64,000 nt of DNA from contig NZ_CP022412.2 in assembly GCF_002222615.2 (NCBI RefSeq), positions 4,506,804 to 4,570,803 of the forward strand. Reading direction: 5' to 3'. Shown here one piece after another: positions 45,956 through 54,175 of this stretch. Position 1 is the stretch's first letter. Every line of letters begins with the position of its first letter. The stretch comes from Bacteroides caccae (GTDB lineage: Bacteria; Bacteroidota; Bacteroidia; Bacteroidales; Bacteroidaceae). The notes beneath the pieces were generated by a model. The model did no database searches. It was not told the DNA's origin and was given only the letters and a program-made list of their open reading frames with translations. The translations under genes were made by a program, and so were the position numbers.

Positions 45956-46504
45956 TTATATTATTTCTATCAAATCAGGATTTACTTCTACACCCACCGA
46001 AAAGAAATTAGGCAGTTCGACAAGAAGACGTTTGACTTTAGAGCCACGGGTAGTAAGCAGACGGCCTTCATAACCTTCAAAAGGACCTCCAATAATACGG
46101 ATCATACGACCATACATTGTATCGCTTATCTCTTCAGGTAAATAATATTTAGGATTTTCCGAACCTCGGACAGCACGTATAAAACGCTCCATATCCAAAT
46201 CGGCAACCATCATAGGCTGACAATAACCGCCACCTTTCTGGTAACGATATTGAAGGGTCGGTATTTTACGAACAAACAGATCTAGAACTTCTCTTGTATC
46301 GTGGATAAAAAGCAGGTCCTGCATAAACGGTACTTCTTCACGAATTCGTTTGCCATTTTTCAACTTTAACCGCCATTGCATAGGAGTAAATACTTCTAGA
46401 TGTTCATCACTGAGCTGCTTATAAGCAGGCAATTTAGCATTGGGACGTTTGAGGTCACGCATTACATACCAATGCATCCGTTGTTCATTCTTCAGAAGCG
46501 CCAT
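45956..46504 (-). CDS. UpxY-family (NusG-like) transcription antiterminator
   Basis: UpxY proteins bind the leader of their own capsule operon and let RNA polymerase read through the long locus. The 182 residues contain an N-terminal NGN domain (MHWYVMRDLKRPNAKLPAYK onward) and a C-terminal KOW-like end, RIIGGPFEGYEGRLLTTRGS then KVKRLLVELPNF. It is the first gene of the minus-strand capsule locus. A 650-base gene-free region upstream contains the invertible promoter segment and leader. No UpxZ partner follows. Confidence 0.94.
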   Translation of the reverse strand: MALLKNEQRMHWYVMRDLKRPNAKLPAYKQLSDEHLEVFTPMQWRLKLKNGKRIREEVPFMQDLLFIHDTREVLDLFVRKIPTLQYRYQKGGGYCQPMMVADLDMERFIRAVRGSENPKYYLPEEISDTMYGRMIRIIGGPFEGYEGRLLTTRGSKVKRLLVELPNFFSVGVEVNPDLIEII

Positions 46505-46554
46505 AAAACCTCAAGACAATTATCCTAGTCCTGCCCGATCATATATAAAACTAT

Positions 46555-46745
46555 ATATCAAGCAGTTACAATCAAATTCCACAAAAATAAGAGATTCCTC
46601 CCCGTTATTATCAGACTGTTTCATCTTCACCATACAAGATGCATTCAAGGTCTATTTACAACCTTACTTCTTATTTCTCTCTATAAGATAAATAACAGGG
46701 TGTAAGTTTTAATTTAACAATTTAGATATCAAGCAATTACAATCA
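46555..46745. repeat. 20-bp direct repeat in the capsule leader and invertible segment
   Basis: ATATCAAGCAGTTACAATCA (46555-46574) recurs as ATATCAAGCAATTACAATCA (46726-46745), differing at one base. One copy lies outside and one inside the inverted-repeat-bounded segment, 171 bases apart. It could be a binding site for a regulator or recombinase accessory protein. Its role is unknown. Confidence 0.6.
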
Positions 46746-46889
46746 TTATATAATTAATAATAATTAAACATTTGTTAAGTAAATCCTTCTCTAGAAGAAG
46801 CAATTACCCAAAATTACATCTGTTTTATGCTGTTATTTCCAATAAATTACGTACCTTTGTGCCCGTTAGTATTTCTCTTATAGAGAGAA
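46675..46889. promoter_or_regulatory. Invertible promoter segment of the capsule locus (OFF orientation)
   Basis: The inverted repeats are TTCTCTCTATAAGATAAATA (46675-46694) and the reverse complement of TTCTCTCTATAAGAGAAATA (46870-46889), matching at 19 of 20 bases and enclosing 175 bases. Each repeat is itself a partial palindrome (TTCTCT, 5 bases, AGAGAA in the right copy), which suits a tyrosine recombinase. Inside is TACCTTTG (46852-46859), a perfect -7 element facing right, away from upxY. Inversion would move it to 46705-46712 facing left, about 195 bases from the upxY start. Confidence 0.78.
46852..46859 (+). promoter_or_regulatory. -7 promoter element inside the invertible segment
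   Basis: TACCTTTG fits TAnnTTTG exactly. No clear -33 TTTG is seen at the expected spacing, so only the -7 box is called. In the present orientation its transcript would run toward and antisense to the recombinase gene. Confidence 0.6.
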
Positions 46890-46898
46890 CTATATTTT

Positions 46899-46914
46899 GC
46901 TAAACAAATTTAGC
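46899..46914. repeat. Small hairpin next to the right inverted repeat
   Basis: GCTAAA (46899-46904), loop CAAA, TTTAGC (46909-46914). It lies 10 bases outside the right inverted repeat, between it and the recombinase gene. It may be an arm-binding site or a weak terminator. The remaining 240 bases up to the recombinase are AT-rich with no recognised gene. Confidence 0.4.
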
Positions 46915-47154
46915 TTATATCAATATTATCCCTTCTTGTAGTTATTTCTCTTTAATAACCAGTACGATATCATTATAGAATTAAGAATGATGCATAATGA
47001 CTATTAAATCGTATCCGGATCCTGTTTTACTTTGTTATATCCTTACTTTAGGAAAGTTTTAATGTGCAAAAAAAAGTAACAGTAAATCATACATATCCTT
47101 TGATACATATTTCCGATTTACAGTTTCATGGCTATATGGTAGATTATCTTATCT

Positions 47155-48363
47155 CTACAATGATTTAAGAATAAGACTATTTGCCTTATCTACCAAAGAA
47201 GTATCCAATGAGGCGAGATAAATGCGGGTAGTGTTCTCCGAGTCGTGTCCCATAGCTTCACTGATAACAGACAAGGAAATATTTTTACTCTTGGCAATGC
47301 TAGCCCAGGCATGGCGGGCAACATACGTAGTTAAAGGTATAGATACCCCCAACCGCATCCCAAGTTTTTTCAGTTTTTGATTCACCAAATGGGCAGTTTT
47401 CTTGTACTGTTTCCTTCCGTCTACCTCCATATCTCGTATAATAGGTAACAGGTAAGGGCTCCCCTGAGTATCATACCTGTCAATTATTTCTTGCATTGGC
47501 TTCTCCCATTTGATAAATAATTGTTGCCCCGTCTTCTGCCGGCGATAAGACAGAATTCCGTTCTGCAAATCTTTCTTTCTCAAAAAAGCCATATCAATGA
47601 ATGACATACCACGGGTATAAAATGAAAACATGAAAATATCTCTCGCATAAGCCAAAGAAGGACTCTTTGTCAGATCAAGTTCCTTTAAACGGCGAATCTC
47701 CTCTAACGGAATAGCACGTTTGACCGTCTTATCTATCCCTGTATAAACATATTTAAAAGGACTTCGCTGAACCGTCAAGCCCTTCTCCACAGCACGATTA
47801 TAAATAGCCCGAAGATTCCGCATATAATAAGAGGTGGTATTCGGACAAATACCGGTAGACTTCAAATAACTCTCATATTTCATCATCAAACTGGAATCAA
47901 CTTCTTCCAGCAGGACATCTTTCCCTTTCCGGAAACGTACGAAGCTGTTTAATGTAGTCATATAAGTTTCAGCGGTACGGTGTTTGCCAATTTGATTTAA
48001 CTCCTTGATAAGATGAAGAGTAAAGGATATGAAACCACTATGCTCTGTGGATGCACAATAAAGTTCTACCAAACTATCTGAAGTATAAGCAATGCCTGAA
48101 CGCTCAAGACGGGTAATAATATTCTTCAGCCTTACACTATCCTCCAACAGAGAATTTTTCAAAGAAAGCAAATAATCTCTCCGACTTTCACTGGTTACCG
48201 AAGACAGAACAACCTCCGAATGTACCGCGTCCCATTCCGCAGGAAACAACTTGTATCCGGTATGTATTTGTCTTACTATACGCTTATGAATCACTTGATA
48301 GAAAAGTGTACCTTCTTTCGTAGCGACGGAAGATGCACGGAATTTTACTTTTACTGTTGCCAT
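47155..48363 (-). CDS. Tyrosine-type site-specific recombinase (likely promoter invertase)
   Basis: A 402-residue protein. An N-terminal arm-binding domain precedes a SAM-like core-binding domain (around residues 110-205) and a C-terminal catalytic domain. The catalytic domain has the first arginine in FSFYTRGMSFIDMAFL and the box TTYVARHAWASIAKSKNISL, where tyrosine stands at the usual first-histidine position. SEAMGHDSENTTRIYLASLD contains the nucleophile tyrosine. It resembles the Bacteroides recombinases that flip surface-antigen promoters. It is transcribed toward the invertible segment, whose right repeat is about 265 bases past its stop. It probably acts on those repeats (inference). 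Confidence 0.92.
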   Translation of the reverse strand: MATVKVKFRASSVATKEGTLFYQVIHKRIVRQIHTGYKLFPAEWDAVHSEVVLSSVTSESRRDYLLSLKNSLLEDSVRLKNIITRLERSGIAYTSDSLVELYCASTEHSGFISFTLHLIKELNQIGKHRTAETYMTTLNSFVRFRKGKDVLLEEVDSSLMMKYESYLKSTGICPNTTSYYMRNLRAIYNRAVEKGLTVQRSPFKYVYTGIDKTVKRAIPLEEIRRLKELDLTKSPSLAYARDIFMFSFYTRGMSFIDMAFLRKKDLQNGILSYRRQKTGQQLFIKWEKPMQEIIDRYDTQGSPYLLPIIRDMEVDGRKQYKKTAHLVNQKLKKLGMRLGVSIPLTTYVARHAWASIAKSKNISLSVISEAMGHDSENTTRIYLASLDTSLVDKANSLILKSL

Positions 48364-48382
48364 ACAAAATTATTTCTCAAAA

Positions 48383-48390
48383 CAAATATA
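48383..48390 (-). promoter_or_regulatory. Possible -7 element of the recombinase gene
   Basis: On the minus strand, TATATTTG fits TAnnTTTG, 20 bases before the ATG at 48363. No -33 box is evident. The 286 bases between the recombinase and the tRNA contain only this and the tRNA terminator. Confidence 0.35.
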
Positions 48391-48610
48391 ACCAAACGTA
48401 AACTTATAGATATTGAATGATCCGAATAAAACGTTTTATCCGAATTTTACAATAACCACTCTCCATAATTCACATTCCACTATTTCTTCACTACAGAACA
48501 TACAATTATCGAAATAACTTGCCGCTTTACCTTATTTTAATAACTAATTCTTATTTTTTACGCAATATGTAACACTATCAGCCCTTAAAACAACACCACT
48601 AAATGCAAAA

Positions 48611-48642
48611 ATCCCTCAATAATCTACTGATTATCAAGGGAT
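48611..48642 (-). terminator. Terminator downstream of tRNA-Arg
   Basis: The minus strand forms a hairpin from ATCCCT and AGGGAT plus GATAAT/ATTATC, with one internal mismatch pair. It is followed by a run of T, 8 bases past the tRNA 3' end. Confidence 0.7.
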
Positions 48643-48649
48643 ATCCATG

Positions 48650-48722
48650 TGACCCCGGTGCGATTCAAACGCACGACCTTCAGAACCGGAATCTGACGCT
48701 CTATTCACTAAGCTACGGGGCC
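48650..48722 (-). tRNA. tRNA-Arg (anticodon CCG)
   Basis: The 73-nt minus-strand sequence folds into a cloverleaf. The acceptor stem GGCCCCG pairs with CGGGGTC (one G-U pair), with discriminator A. The anticodon stem TCAGA/TCTGA encloses loop TTCCGGT, giving anticodon CCG for the arginine codon CGG. The T arm contains TTCGAATC-like TTTGAATC. CCA is not encoded. Its 3' end faces the recombinase gene, a position used as an attachment site by many integrases. Confidence 0.93.
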
Positions 48723-48908
48723 ATTCTTTTTATGCGAGGACAAAAGTATAAAAAATCTTCTCATCTTCCTAATGATTCTTCTTTTTTTATAGTTATTAAA
48801 GTACCCACACCTGTTAACACTCTGTTATTTTGAAATGCTTTATAGCACATACTTTATCAATTTGACAATCTTTTAGAGAAATCTCAATACATATATCATT
48901 TTTATTCC

Positions 48909-48916
48909 TATCTTTG
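48909..48916 (+). promoter_or_regulatory. -7 element of the asnA-ung unit
   Basis: TATCTTTG fits TAnnTTTG and lies 26 bases before the asnA start. A -33 box is not clear. Confidence 0.45.
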
Positions 48917-48941
48917 CCGACAATTAACATTTAACAAACCT

Positions 48942-49979
48942 ATGAGTTACTTGATAAAACCTAAGAACTACAAACCGCTTCTCGACCTGAAACAGACCGA
49001 GCTGGGAATCAAGCAAATAAAAGAGTTCTTCCAATTAAACTTATCATCCGAACTACGCCTGCGACGTGTGACAGCCCCCCTGTTTGTGTTGAAAGGCATG
49101 GGTATCAACGATGATTTGAATGGAATAGAACGACCTGTTTCTTTCCCGATAAAAGATTTGGGCGACGCACAAGCAGAAGTAGTTCATTCACTGGCTAAAT
49201 GGAAAAGACTGACCTTAGCCGATTATCACATTGAACCGGGATACGGTATCTATACCGACATGAACGCAATCCGCTCCGACGAGGAACTGGGTAATCTACA
49301 TTCACTCTATGTAGACCAATGGGACTGGGAGCGTGTTATTACCGACGAAGACAGAAACGTAAACTTCCTGAAAGAAATCGTTAACCGCATTTATGCAGCC
49401 ATGATTCGCACAGAATATATGGTATACGAAATGTATCCTCAAATCAAGCCGTGCCTGCCTCAAAAGTTACATTTCATCCACTCCGAGGAGTTACGCCAAC
49501 TCTATCCGAATCTGGAACCTAAATGTCGTGAGCACGCTATCTGCCAGAAATACGGTGCCGTATTCATTATCGGCATAGGCTGCAAACTGAGCGACGGCAA
49601 GAAACATGACGGCCGTGCTCCGGACTACGACGACTACACAACAAACGGCTTGAACGGCCTACCCGGACTAAACGGCGACCTGTTGCTTTGGGACGATGTA
49701 CTGCAACGTTCTATCGAACTTTCGTCTATGGGTATACGTGTAGACAAAGAGGCCCTGCAACGTCAGTTGAAAGAGGAGCACGAAGAAAAAAGACTGGAAC
49801 TCTATTTCCACAAGCGCCTGATGAATGACACTCTCCCGTTATCTATCGGTGGAGGTATCGGACAGTCACGTTTGTGTATGTTCTACCTTCGGAAAGCACA
49901 TATCGGAGAAATACAGGCCAGCATCTGGCCCGAAGATATGCGTAAAGAATGCGAAGAACTTGATATACACCTTATATAA
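48942..49979 (+). CDS. asnA: Aspartate-ammonia ligase (asparagine synthetase A)
   Basis: This enzyme makes asparagine from aspartate, ammonia and ATP. The 345-residue protein has the class II synthetase-like fold, with [20 protein letters not shown] and [16 protein letters not shown] near the C-terminus, which hold the ATP-binding and motif-3 residues. The N-terminal region, [20 protein letters not shown], is typical of AsnA. The length fits the family (about 330). ung follows after 5 bases on the same strand. Confidence 0.95.
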   Translation: MSYLIKPKNYKPLLDLKQTELGIKQIKEFFQLNLSSELRLRRVTAPLFVLKGMGINDDLNGIERPVSFPIKDLGDAQAEVVHSLAKWKRLTLADYHIEPGYGIYTDMNAIRSDEELGNLHSLYVDQWDWERVITDEDRNVNFLKEIVNRIYAAMIRTEYMVYEMYPQIKPCLPQKLHFIHSEELRQLYPNLEPKCREHAICQKYGAVFIIGIGCKLSDGKKHDGRAPDYDDYTTNGLNGLPGLNGDLLLWDDVLQRSIELSSMGIRVDKEALQRQLKEEHEEKRLELYFHKRLMNDTLPLSIGGGIGQSRLCMFYLRKAHIGEIQASIWPEDMRKECEELDIHLI

Positions 49980-49984
49980 TTGCT

Positions 49985-50647
49985 ATGAACGTACAGATAG
50001 AAGAAAGTTGGAAAACACATTTGCAACCGGAATTTGACAAGGACTACTTCCGCACACTTACAGAATTTGTAAGAAGCGAATATAGCCAATATCAGATATT
50101 TCCTCCCGGAAGGTTGATATTCAATGCTTTCAACCTTTGTCCTTTCGATAAGGTAAAAGTCGTAATCATCGGACAGGATCCGTATCACGGACCGGGTCAG
50201 GCACACGGACTTTGTTTCTCCGTTAACGACGGAGTACAATTCCCGCCTTCACTGGTGAATATATTCAAAGAGATCAAAGCAGATATAGGAACAGATGCTC
50301 CTACCACAGGAAACTTAACCCGCTGGGCCGAACAAGGTGTACTGCTGCTCAACGCAACACTGACTGTACGTGCACACCAAGCCGGTTCTCATCAAAACCG
50401 CGGTTGGGAGACATTTACCGACGCCGCTATTCGTGCCCTGGCAGAAAGCAAGGAGCACCTGGTGTTTATCTTATGGGGCTCGTACGCTCAAAAGAAGGGA
50501 GCTTTCATTGACCGGAACAAGCATTTAGTGCTTACCTCTGCACACCCTTCTCCCCTATCCGCCTATAACGGTTTCTTCGGCAACAAGCATTTCAGCCGGA
50601 CAAATGATTATTTAAAGGCACATGGAGAAACGGAAATCAACTGGTAG
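49985..50647 (+). CDS. ung: Uracil-DNA glycosylase
   Basis: This enzyme removes uracil from DNA at the start of base-excision repair. The 220-residue family 1 enzyme shows the catalytic [18 protein letters not shown] with its general-base aspartate, then [20 protein letters not shown] and the leucine-loop [17 protein letters not shown] with its conserved histidine. It is co-transcribed with asnA and is followed by a strong terminator. Confidence 0.97.
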   Translation: MNVQIEESWKTHLQPEFDKDYFRTLTEFVRSEYSQYQIFPPGRLIFNAFNLCPFDKVKVVIIGQDPYHGPGQAHGLCFSVNDGVQFPPSLVNIFKEIKADIGTDAPTTGNLTRWAEQGVLLLNATLTVRAHQAGSHQNRGWETFTDAAIRALAESKEHLVFILWGSYAQKKGAFIDRNKHLVLTSAHPSPLSAYNGFFGNKHFSRTNDYLKAHGETEINW

Positions 50648-50668
50648 TTGAATACAGGTTGAGAGTTG

Positions 50669-50722
50669 AAAAAGAAAATGGCTGCGCTATTACCCAATGA
50701 ATAGCACAGCCATTTTCTTTTT
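50669..50722. terminator. Terminator hairpin after ung
   Basis: The 23-base arms (50669-50691 and 50700-50722) have one mismatch and an 8-base loop, with A and T tails. It could serve both ung and the convergent LptD-like gene. Confidence 0.9.
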
Positions 50723-50772
50723 CCATAATATTGCAACAATGCAATTATATATCTTTCAACTCTACGCTTATC

Positions 50773-53481
50773 CTAGTACCACTGGATATTACTTTGCGTC
50801 TGGCTTCTCTGTTCATACTTCAAATCCTGAAGAATGCTTGCATTTGCCCGGATAGTAACATTATAATATCTCCACCGTCCGAAAGGTGAAAGACTGGCGG
50901 ACAAGTTGAAACAGTGCAAATCGCGGGAAATCGTACAAGAAGTTTGTGTGATCTCCTTTGCCTGAAAGTCGTAACCGGAGTTGAATGAAAGCGACCAGTT
51001 ATTGGATATTTTCACGTTTCCATTCGCGTTGATATTATGTGTATACGTATAAGGATATCTCATAGAATGGCGGTTAATAGGCTTCGTTCTATCTTCACGG
51101 ATATTGAACGAATAACTAAAACTCAAAGACCAAGGCATTTTGAATACCTGATAACCGTCCGAGTCCGCTTGCGCATTCTCGACCTTCTTAGTGACAGTTC
51201 CGTCTTCCTCCGAGCCTTCCGAATCTTCATCATCACCTTCCGGCTTCTTCTTATCCTTATCTTCATCCTCTTTCGGTCCGAACCACTTCTTCCAAGTATC
51301 ATTATTGAAAGTATAGTTAAATGAAGAACCATATCCCTGGAAACGTCCGAAGCGACCATACGACCACTCCGTCCGGTTACCGGTAACTACATTACCGCTT
51401 TTATCAAAAGTATAAGCATACGTAGCAAATGACGCATTCATATTAAAGGTATAACTCTTGGTCAACTTCAAACGAAGATTTATGCTCAAATCACTCCACG
51501 GCCGTTCCTTTGCCGCCATATTATAAGACATATTTGCACTCAAGTCATCAATAAGGCTCACTTTCTTGACCGTATCTTCTTTTGCATCGTAATACTTCAT
51601 TTCCAAGTTATTGGCTATCGAGAAACTGACTGTTCCCGAACCTTCACGGGAAGGAACGCCATAAGGCTGTCCGGTAAAAGGAGAATAATATTGTGTATCA
51701 CCATTATAATCAGTATACTCCTCCCAATACTTGCTAAATCCCGGAGCACCGCTCAGGCTAACTTGTGGCGTAAACACATGACGAATCTGTATTTCCTTTT
51801 TCTTCATGAAAAGAGGTTTGTACATACCATACAATTTGGTGCTCAGACTCAAACTTGCCGAATAGTTGGATACCCGGTAGAAACCGTTAATCGTATCGCC
51901 CGGCAATGCTTCCAGTCTATGTGTTTCCTCATTATATTGCTGATTTACCTTGCGGGTATACCAACGTTCCGTATAATTCACCGAAGGATTAACCTGCAAA
52001 TATTTGAACAGAGTAAAAGTAGCGCTGATAGGGATATTATGATTCATCGCATTTTCCCATTCGCTCAGTCCGGCTTTGAACAGACGGTCGTCTTTCGTAC
52101 GGATACTGTTTGTCAGACGTCCTGTATAGCTAAGAGAAATCTTTTCATACCAGCGTTCTTCCCCGGCCGCTTTCTTGCGTTTGAACGGGAAGAGACGGCT
52201 CAACGATATATTCAAGTCGGGCAACGTCACCGCAATGGAAGAGTCACGCATGGTCTGTGCGATATTGGTCGTTCCGGAAAGCGTCAGACCGATATCAGGG
52301 AAACTGCGTGAATAACTGATACTTGATGTTTTGGTATTCTGAGTCAACAACTGTGAATTATAAAGGTTGTTGATATTTGAACGTTCGTAGCTACTGGTCG
52401 AGAAGTTTACACTGGCAGAGAAAGTACTGTTCGGACTCGCCTTGGCATCCTGGCGATGATTCCAGACAATCTTAAAGTCCTTGGCAACTGCATAATCCGG
52501 CATCCCTTTGTCCCCCGTCTTAGTGACCTGATAATCCGCTTGCAGCGTACCGGAGTATTTATATCGTTTATTATAGTTGGTCAATCCGGAAAGTCTCCAC
52601 GAACCTTTGGTAAAGATATCTCCCGTCATTTTCAGGTCCATGATGTCACTGATAGCAAAATAATATCCGCCTTCTGCCAGACCGAAACCGCGACTGGAGT
52701 CGTCCATATAAGTCGGCATGATGAAACCGGAAGAATAGCTGCTGGAGAACGGGAAGAAAAAGAACGGAACAGCCAACGGCAAAGGTACATCTTCCACCAC
52801 CAGATAGGCAGGTCCCGTCACTACATTCTTTTTAGGACGCACCTTGGCCCTTGTCAACTGCATATAGAAGTGAGGATGGTCATGGTGGTCACAAGTCGTA
52901 TAGCGCCCATGCTCCATAAAAATTTCATCATTGGACCCCTTCTTGGCTTTGCTTCCGGTCACGTATCCTTCCCCCTGTTGAGTTACGATTTCGGTGATTC
53001 CCGCTTTTTTAGTTTTGAAGTTATACCGGATAGTTTCCGTATCATAAGCGGTATCTCCCTCTTTAAATACAGGTTTACCTTTTTCCACTCCCAAAGAGTC
53101 TTTGATACCGTAGGCGTGCACCGTACTGCTATCCAGATTCATTGAAATAACTTCCGCTGCCAACTCTATATTCTGGTAATTAACTTTTCCGCTACCATAC
53201 AACGTAGCGGCTCCGCCCAAAGTAAAAACTGTGGAGTCGTTAGATTCATAAATAACCGGTGCGTCGAGCGGTTGTTTCTTCTTAGCCGGTGCGATAGAGT
53301 CCATGCGTACCGTAACCGTATCTGCTTTCAATGAATCATTTCCGTGGAGGGAATCATTCTGTGCAGTATTGGGGGCAATCATTCCTCTTCTTCGACGTTG
53401 AGACGTAGCCTCATCGGGAAGCATCAGTAAGACAATCAGCAGTATAGATGATATAAGTATTTTTGCTTTCAATGGCGCCAT
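50773..53481 (-). CDS. LptD-like outer-membrane LPS-assembly protein
   Basis: This 902-residue protein has a signal peptide (LISSILLIVLLMLPDEATSQ). A periplasmic OstA/LptA-like jellyroll follows (VFTLGGAATLYGSGKVNYQN, then MEHGRYTTCDHHDHPHFYMQ and KNVVTGPAYLVVEDVPLPLA). A long region of alternating strands typical of a beta-barrel runs to the C-terminal QSNIQWY. A highly acidic and lysine-rich insert (EDEDKDKKKPEGDDEDSEGS, around residue 755) probably forms an extracellular or turn loop. It should insert LPS into the outer leaflet. The cysteines present do not follow the E. coli pairing pattern obviously. Confidence 0.88.
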   Translation of the reverse strand: MAPLKAKILISSILLIVLLMLPDEATSQRRRRGMIAPNTAQNDSLHGNDSLKADTVTVRMDSIAPAKKKQPLDAPVIYESNDSTVFTLGGAATLYGSGKVNYQNIELAAEVISMNLDSSTVHAYGIKDSLGVEKGKPVFKEGDTAYDTETIRYNFKTKKAGITEIVTQQGEGYVTGSKAKKGSNDEIFMEHGRYTTCDHHDHPHFYMQLTRAKVRPKKNVVTGPAYLVVEDVPLPLAVPFFFFPFSSSYSSGFIMPTYMDDSSRGFGLAEGGYYFAISDIMDLKMTGDIFTKGSWRLSGLTNYNKRYKYSGTLQADYQVTKTGDKGMPDYAVAKDFKIVWNHRQDAKASPNSTFSASVNFSTSSYERSNINNLYNSQLLTQNTKTSSISYSRSFPDIGLTLSGTTNIAQTMRDSSIAVTLPDLNISLSRLFPFKRKKAAGEERWYEKISLSYTGRLTNSIRTKDDRLFKAGLSEWENAMNHNIPISATFTLFKYLQVNPSVNYTERWYTRKVNQQYNEETHRLEALPGDTINGFYRVSNYSASLSLSTKLYGMYKPLFMKKKEIQIRHVFTPQVSLSGAPGFSKYWEEYTDYNGDTQYYSPFTGQPYGVPSREGSGTVSFSIANNLEMKYYDAKEDTVKKVSLIDDLSANMSYNMAAKERPWSDLSINLRLKLTKSYTFNMNASFATYAYTFDKSGNVVTGNRTEWSYGRFGRFQGYGSSFNYTFNNDTWKKWFGPKEDEDKDKKKPEGDDEDSEGSEEDGTVTKKVENAQADSDGYQVFKMPWSLSFSYSFNIREDRTKPINRHSMRYPYTYTHNINANGNVKISNNWSLSFNSGYDFQAKEITQTSCTISRDLHCFNLSASLSPFGRWRYYNVTIRANASILQDLKYEQRSQTQSNIQWY

Positions 53482-53507
53482 TAACTAATAGTTTACGCTT
53501 GAAGTGG

Positions 53508-53515
53508 CAAAAGTA
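53508..53515 (-). promoter_or_regulatory. -7 element of the LptD-like gene
   Basis: On the minus strand, TACTTTTG fits TAnnTTTG, 27 bases upstream of the start codon. The -33 box is not clear. Confidence 0.45.
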
Positions 53516-53570
53516 CATAAACTTCACCAATTATGAGTTAGAATCTTCGTTATTTAATTATTTTTTAGTG

Positions 53571-54107
53571 CTATAAAAAGAGAGAGCACCATCTGTCAAA
53601 ACGGCTTAGGCCTTCTTCACCATATTTAGCAATACTATGACGGGCTTTCTCTACCGACTTTTCTTCGTCCAGGTGAGTCTTAGAAAAGAATTTATCGGCA
53701 AAGCAGATTAACTGTTCTTCCAGAGTTATGGGCAACATCTCGCGATGGGGTACAGGAAGCTGTTGGTCGACAATGTCCTGCAAGGATAATCCGGCCCCTG
53801 TATGGCGTTCGCAAACCAGTGCATGCTGCGGGAAACCTTCTTCACGCAAGATTTCAGCTCCCAAATAACCGTGAGCTATATAAGGATGCGAACCGAAACA
53901 CTGAATCGTAGGCGCATTGGTCTGAAAAATACCGATATCATGTAATAGGGCGGCTTCTTTCACGAAACTCCGGTTCAAACGTAGTTCGGGATGCGCATCC
54001 AGTATTTTCATGGCCTTTCCGGCCACAGAAAGACTGTGTATTACTAAGATTTGCCGCTGCTCCGTATTTTCCGGATAATACTTATCAATGATTTCGTATG
54101 GATTCAT
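53571..54107 (-). CDS. HD-domain phosphohydrolase
   Basis: This is a 178-residue metal-dependent hydrolase. The HD motif is visible in KEAALLHDIGIFQT and is preceded by the first histidine in LVIHSLSVAGKAM. Later ligands are in HPYIAHGYLGAEIL and ERHTGAGL. It probably acts on a nucleotide or phosphate ester of unknown identity. The start at 54107 (MNPYEII) was preferred; the upstream alternative adds 16 residues and would overlap the namZ promoter region. It is divergent from the NamZ-like gene. Confidence 0.87.
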   Translation of the reverse strand: MNPYEIIDKYYPENTEQRQILVIHSLSVAGKAMKILDAHPELRLNRSFVKEAALLHDIGIFQTNAPTIQCFGSHPYIAHGYLGAEILREEGFPQHALVCERHTGAGLSLQDIVDQQLPVPHREMLPITLEEQLICFADKFFSKTHLDEEKSVEKARHSIAKYGEEGLSRFDRWCSLFL

Positions 54108-54142
54108 GTGCTCTATTTTTTGTTCTCTTGATGAGAAATTAA

Positions 54143-54150
54143 TATTTTTG
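54143..54150 (+). promoter_or_regulatory. -7 element of the NamZ-like gene
   Basis: TATTTTTG fits TAnnTTTG, 25 bases upstream of the ATG at 54176, in the 68-base divergent gap with the HD gene. Confidence 0.45.
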
Positions 54151-54175
54151 TGCAATATTACAAAAAATCACCGAC

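Noticed and set aside
46809..46816. Minus-strand TAATTTTG inside the invertible segment as an active promoter toward upxY
   Set aside because: It fits the loose -7 pattern, but no -33 box lies at 19-21 bases, and AT-rich sequence yields such matches by chance. The TACCTTTG box is the stronger candidate.
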